Below, piece by piece: positions 40,949 through 44,190 of a stretch of 44,190 nt of DNA. A program made the position numbers and the translations under genes. Below the pieces are notes generated by a model. That model was given only the letters and a program-made list of their open reading frames with translations. It did not search any database and had not been told where the DNA came from. Source of the stretch: a virus; IMG/VR virus record IMGVR_UViG_3300033064_000522, positions 1 to 44,190 of that record, one strand, 5' to 3'. The first letter of the stretch is position 1. Each line of letters starts with the position of its first letter.

Positions 40949-41542
40949 ATGACAAAAAAACTATTAGTATCAATATTAACAATTGTTTCAACGGTAACCG
41001 TAATGTTGCCTTCTGTTGCAAACGCAGAAAGCCCATATTACACTAAAAAAGAATATCAATCTAATAATAAAACAGATTCCTACTACTGGGCAAGCTTTGT
41101 CCTAGATTGGAACGTATTTCAGTCTGTATTCTTAGTTCCTAAAACTTATACTACTGTAGTAACAAAAACAGAAGTAGTCCCAGCAACTGAGACTGCTTCA
41201 GAAAAAACTATTACTACTTCAAGTACAGTTGAATCAGATCCATATTTTTATCCTAAAACTACCATTACAGATGTTAGTCATGGCTGGGCTCCTAAGGGAG
41301 ATCCAATTATTCCGACTAATGCCACAGATCCAACTCAATTATGTTCAACGGGCTGTGCAGGTACAAACGGATCTGTAGGATACGCTCCAGGAGAAATTGG
41401 TTATAACGATGGAGTCAAAGTTATTACTAAAGATTATAGTACTGGCAGAATTTATGAAACTTATAATTTTGACAAGGTGAACAGCAGTTGGGTTGCTATG
41501 GGATGCGATGCATCTCCTACAGCAGGCTGCTTTACTAAATAG
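40949..41542 (+). CDS. Exported protein, unknown
   Basis: A 197-residue protein with a clear Sec signal peptide (basic MTKK, hydrophobic LLVSILTIVSTVTVMLP, cleavage after ANA near residue 26). The mature part has Thr/Val-rich repeats (YTTVVTKTEVVPATETASEK) and four Cys near the end (LCSTGCAG ... GCDASPTAGC) that may form disulfides. No enzymatic motif is seen. It is a strong leaderless gene, immediately before a secreted protease, so the two may act together. Confidence 0.7.
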   Translation: MTKKLLVSILTIVSTVTVMLPSVANAESPYYTKKEYQSNNKTDSYYWASFVLDWNVFQSVFLVPKTYTTVVTKTEVVPATETASEKTITTSSTVESDPYFYPKTTITDVSHGWAPKGDPIIPTNATDPTQLCSTGCAGTNGSVGYAPGEIGYNDGVKVITKDYSTGRIYETYNFDKVNSSWVAMGCDASPTAGCFTK

Positions 41543-41550
41543 AAATAATT

Positions 41551-42483
41551 ATGCGTAAACTATTAGTAGCGATTTTATTATTAGCCCCATCTTTTTCCCA
41601 TTCGGCAAAAGCTGAGACTTTTTCATTTCCAACAATTGCTATTATAGATACAGCAATTAACCCATCCTTAGAGTTATTCAAGGACAGAATTTTGCACGAA
41701 GTTTGTTTAATTAATTTAGACCCAACGTACAACTCTTGTCCTAATGGATCTAACATAATGGAAGGTCCTGGTGCTGCAAGCTTGCCATTAAACATAATTA
41801 CAAAAAATGGGTTTGAGCACGGAACTCAAATGTCAGCTCTTGCAGTAAGAACAAATCTAACTGTAAAAATTGTTTTCATTAGAATTATTGGATACAATCA
41901 AGACGGCTCACGCCAAATTTCTGGAGAGTCTAGCCTAAACAACGCTTTAGACTGGGTGTATAAAAACAAAGAAAAATTTAATATACAGGCAGTTTCTATG
42001 TCTCAAGGGCATCATAATTTAGGGGTTGCTGGAACAGATTATTGCCCTAAAACTCCTATTACTGAAAACAAGATTAATGAATTGATAAGCATAGGAGTTC
42101 CTACATTCTTCCCTGCAGGAAACGGCAGAGACTATCAAAGAATTGATTGGCCTTCCTGTATACCCTCTTCTATTGCAATAGGAGCAACTACGCCAGAAAA
42201 ATCAATTGCTATCTATTCTAATTTTGATCCAAATCTTGTAGACTTTTTTGTAAGAGGATCTTATAGAACTACTAATCCTGATAGCACACTTAAAAATATT
42301 GCAGGAACTTCTGCTTCAACAGTAGTTGCAGCAACTCAGTGGGCTACTGTAAAAAACAATAGACCTAACTTAAACTATTTAGAGGTATACGATATATTCT
42401 CTAAAACATCCATCCCTGTATCAAATTCAAAAATTACAGGTGGCAAACTAACAAACTTTGAAGGAGCTTTCTATGCCAAATGA
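41551..42483 (+). CDS. Secreted subtilisin-like (S8) protease
   Basis: A 310-residue protein with a Sec signal (LLVAILLLAPSFSHSAKA, cleavage near 21). The triad is D33 (AIIDTAI), H90 (FEHGTQMSAL) and S254 (AGTSASTVV), with oxyanion N191 (PAGNGR) and the S1 strand VSMSQG. No pro-domain is evident between the signal and catalytic part, which is odd for a subtilase. It would work outside the membrane on cell-surface or competing-phage proteins. No SD; it follows the exported protein by 8 bases. Confidence 0.88.
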   Translation: MRKLLVAILLLAPSFSHSAKAETFSFPTIAIIDTAINPSLELFKDRILHEVCLINLDPTYNSCPNGSNIMEGPGAASLPLNIITKNGFEHGTQMSALAVRTNLTVKIVFIRIIGYNQDGSRQISGESSLNNALDWVYKNKEKFNIQAVSMSQGHHNLGVAGTDYCPKTPITENKINELISIGVPTFFPAGNGRDYQRIDWPSCIPSSIAIGATTPEKSIAIYSNFDPNLVDFFVRGSYRTTNPDSTLKNIAGTSASTVVAATQWATVKNNRPNLNYLEVYDIFSKTSIPVSNSKITGGKLTNFEGAFYAK

Positions 42484-42685
42484 TAAACAAACAGTACTTG
42501 AGGGAATAGTTGAAGATGTAGGAATTGAGCTATACCAAAAAGTTTGGAATGCAATTTCAAAAGAAGACCAGACAGAAGAGTCTTCTAAAGCCCTAGCCAT
42601 TAATTCAAGAGATACAGCTGTATTTGTTATTCAAAGATTTATGGATAAATTTAATGATGCAGCAGAAGAATTAAAAGATAAATAG
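42473..42685 (+). CDS. Small acidic helical protein, 70 aa
   Basis: Start at ATG 42473 because AAGGAG lies 7 bases before it; an upstream TTG at 42458 is in frame but overlaps the protease. All-helical, acidic (VLEGIVEDVGIELYQKVWNA, VIQRFMDKFNDAAEELKDK). It overlaps the protease gene by 11 bases. The function is unknown. Confidence 0.6.
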   Translation: MPNDKQTVLEGIVEDVGIELYQKVWNAISKEDQTEESSKALAINSRDTAVFVIQRFMDKFNDAAEELKDK

Positions 42686-42689
42686 TTCT

Positions 42690-42992
42690 ATGATTTTAAC
42701 GGACGATACTATTCAGAAATCAATAGATACTGATCCCCTATTGTTTCTTTATTTTTGGGCTGAGTGGTGCGGTCCATGTAAACATTTTTCTCCAGTTGTA
42801 GAGGATTTGAAGAAAGAAAAAAATTTAAATATATTTAAGATGAACGTAGATGAAAATCCAATATCATCCGAAAAATTTAAGTTGACTGGAATTCCAACAA
42901 TCATAGTTATTAAAGATGGACTAGAGGTGCATAGGGTTATTGGTGGGATGCCTAAGCACAAATTAGCAGAGAGGCTTAAAGAATGGGTATAG
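42690..42992 (+). CDS. Thioredoxin
   Basis: A 100-residue protein with the active site WCGPC (W26-C30) and cis-proline loop GIPTIIV. There is no signal peptide, so it acts in the cytoplasm. It may reduce a phage ribonucleotide reductase elsewhere in the genome, or serve as a redox partner for the WhiB cluster or polymerase, as in T7. The length is near the family norm (about 105). Confidence 0.92.
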   Translation: MILTDDTIQKSIDTDPLLFLYFWAEWCGPCKHFSPVVEDLKKEKNLNIFKMNVDENPISSEKFKLTGIPTIIVIKDGLEVHRVIGGMPKHKLAERLKEWV

Positions 42993-43171
42993 GTTTTAAG
43001 AACGTAGAGTCTTGGTATGATTACGGAGTTAAAAAGAATTGGGTCTCAAAGGTGTTTTGCGACACCCATGAGGGTCCACCCATGTCAGATGAAGAAATGA
43101 AAGAATGGGACGAAGGAGGAGATCCCTGTAGTTTTCACATTAAACTTTCAGATCAATCTCCGCTACAATAA
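42983..43171 (+). CDS. Small CxxH-CxxH protein, 62 aa
   Basis: Overlaps the thioredoxin end by 10 bases, GAGAGG upstream. C26-DT-H29 and C49-SF-H52 form a possible zinc site. The middle is very acidic (MSDEEMKEWDEGGD). The role is unknown. Confidence 0.55.
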   Translation: MGIGFKNVESWYDYGVKKNWVSKVFCDTHEGPPMSDEEMKEWDEGGDPCSFHIKLSDQSPLQ

Positions 43172-43199
43172 GCAGAATTAAACGTTATACATTATAGGG

Positions 43200-43219
43200 T
43201 ATAATATGTATGTCCTATA
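43200..43219 (+). promoter_or_regulatory. Promoter and repeats before the last gene
   Basis: TATAAT (43200-43205) with poor -35. TATAGG (43194-43199) and CCTATA (43214-43219) are inverted around it, and TTATAC/GTATAA (43185-43204) overlap. The leader runs to the RBS AAAGGAG (43256-43262) before ATG 43274. Confidence 0.5.
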
Positions 43220-43273
43220 CAATAAAGGATTTCATGCCCACAACGGGGTGGAAATAAAGGAGAAATAAAATAA

Positions 43274-44190
43274 ATGAACTCATTTAAAAAAATAGCTTTA
43301 GTTATGGCTGCAGCCGTAGCAAGCACTTTTTTAGTTGCAGTACCGCAGGCCCAAGCAGCAGTTACAAACGGATACGTTCTATCCGATACTCTTGCTAATG
43401 GTGCTTATGGCGTTACTGTGCTAACAGACACAACAAAGGCAGAGGCTGGAGTTAACGCAGTTATTGCATTAACAACATCAGATACTTTAGCTGCTACGGC
43501 AGACGATAACGTAACCTTAGAAATCTCAGGTCCTGCAACATTTACAAATTTTACTGCAGCAGGGTCAAACCCTACTGGAGCAACACTTACCAGTTTAGGT
43601 AAACTGTTTACTTTTACAGCAACAACATCAACAGCAGTTACACTGCCAACAAATGTTAAGTTGACTGTTAATGGTGCAGGTACCGTAACGGTAACACAGA
43701 AGAAGAAGGTTGGAGCAACCACTTCTACAGTTGATATTAAAACAATTTATGCTTCAACTGTTGCAAAGACAAACATTTTGTCTGTAGCGAATAGCTTTGG
43801 CCGTGTTCAAGATACATCAACACAAGGCACACTTGCTTCTAGCACAGACGTTGTTGGATCAACATCCGTTGTTAACGGTGGAACAGCATACGTAAACGTT
43901 CTTGCAAAAGACGCATATGACGCTACACTTACAACAAACGGTGTTATTCAAGCAATTGCTACAAACGGAGCAGTAGTAGCATGGGACGCAGCACCAAGCA
44001 CACAGGTTAATGCAGTAGCAAAAACTGGTGTAGGCGGAGTACTTTATGTAACACAGGGTACTGCTAATGCTGGCAAACCAGTAGCAACTACAATTACCGT
44101 TTCATTTAACGGATTAACATTAGCAACTAAATCAATTAACTTTACTGGAGATGCTGCATCTATTGTAGTTTCAGGTGAAGACATTGCACA
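43274..44190 (+). CDS. Exported Ig-like/S-layer-like surface protein, 5' part
   Basis: The frame runs off the window after 305 residues. A Sec signal (ALVMAAAVASTFLVAVPQAQA, cleavage near 29) is followed by beta-rich Ala/Thr/Val domains resembling Ig-like or bacterial surface modules (ANGAYGVTVLTDTTKA, VTLPTNVKLTVNGAGTV, ATTITVSFNGLTLATKS). It resembles surface-layer or adhesin-type proteins rather than virion proteins. Strong RBS and own promoter. Confidence 0.65.
   Translation, partial: MNSFKKIALVMAAAVASTFLVAVPQAQAAVTNGYVLSDTLANGAYGVTVLTDTTKAEAGVNAVIALTTSDTLAATADDNVTLEISGPATFTNFTAAGSNPTGATLTSLGKLFTFTATTSTAVTLPTNVKLTVNGAGTVTVTQKKKVGATTSTVDIKTIYASTVAKTNILSVANSFGRVQDTSTQGTLASSTDVVGSTSVVNGGTAYVNVLAKDAYDATLTTNGVIQAIATNGAVVAWDAAPSTQVNAVAKTGVGGVLYVTQGTANAGKPVATTITVSFNGLTLATKSINFTGDAASIVVSGEDIA

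Noticed and set aside
2229-43722. Minus-strand open frames inside the tail, DnaE and other genes
   Set aside because: All lie opposite strong + strand genes with recognisable products, and none has a convincing RBS, promoter or domain.
1-44190. Integrase, excisionase, attachment sites or lysogeny switch
   Set aside because: No recombinase catalytic motif was seen. The HTH proteins alone do not indicate lysogeny, and the genome is incomplete here.

Overview
The window is a 44 kb piece of an AT-rich phage of an actinobacterium. It reads as a lytic-type, long-tailed siphovirus with no integrase or excisionase visible. The host call rests on a WhiB-family Fe-S protein at 38541 (a family confined to Actinobacteria and their phages), a proteasome-beta-like Ntn-hydrolase at 39950, CHAP-type lysis, and many promoters that appear to start transcripts exactly at an ATG (leaderless mRNAs, common in Actinobacteria). 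The low GC content would fit a small-genome freshwater actinobacterial host, but that is inference. Every confident gene is on the + strand, with dense packing and many ATGA or TAATG overlaps.

Layout. 1-16.5 kb is the tail module: the end of a probable tail tube gene, two tail assembly chaperone frames joined by a canonical -1 slippery site (CCCAAAC at 689), a 2090-residue tape measure, a distal tail candidate, a 1219-residue hub with inserted FN3 and jelly-roll-like domains, then fibre and accessory proteins including one with a C-terminal S74 chaperone domain. 16.5-30.1 kb is DNA metabolism: metallophosphoesterase, DnaB-type helicase, CHC2/Toprim primase, a probable ssDNA-binding protein, a full DNA polymerase III alpha subunit with PHP domain, RecA, a PD-(D/E)XK resolvase-like nuclease, a Cas4-like Fe-S exonuclease, a RuvC-like resolvase, a methyltransferase and a MazG/NMAD-like protein. 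30.1-33.1 kb holds the terminase genes. 33.1-33.25 kb holds a compact structured RNA with its own -10. 33.25-38.3 kb holds a Snase-like nuclease, an FmdB-like zinc ribbon, a large secreted protein with PAEEPPVV-type repeats, and the lysis region (small two-TM proteins, lipoprotein, CHAP endolysin). 38.3-44.2 kb is an accessory region: WhiB, the proteasome-like protein, two exported proteins including a subtilisin-like protease, thioredoxin, several tiny zinc-binding proteins and an exported protein that runs off the end. Capsid and portal genes are not in the window.

How it works together. The phage carries most of its own replisome and recombination set. Control seems modular. Hairpins sit directly before new promoters, in one case with the -35 hexamer inside the terminator loop. 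At least six genes have a -10 element exactly six bases before the ATG. Other promoters carry palindromes suggesting operators: one between -35 and -10 of the terminase promoter, one flanking the -10 upstream of whiB, and one at the start of the surface-protein transcript.

Seven short genes were found by reading overlaps (15574, 26950, 27081, 29129, 35979, 37337, 40740). No tRNA, CRISPR array, insertion sequence or integrase was found, and no gene-free stretch exceeds about 140 bases.
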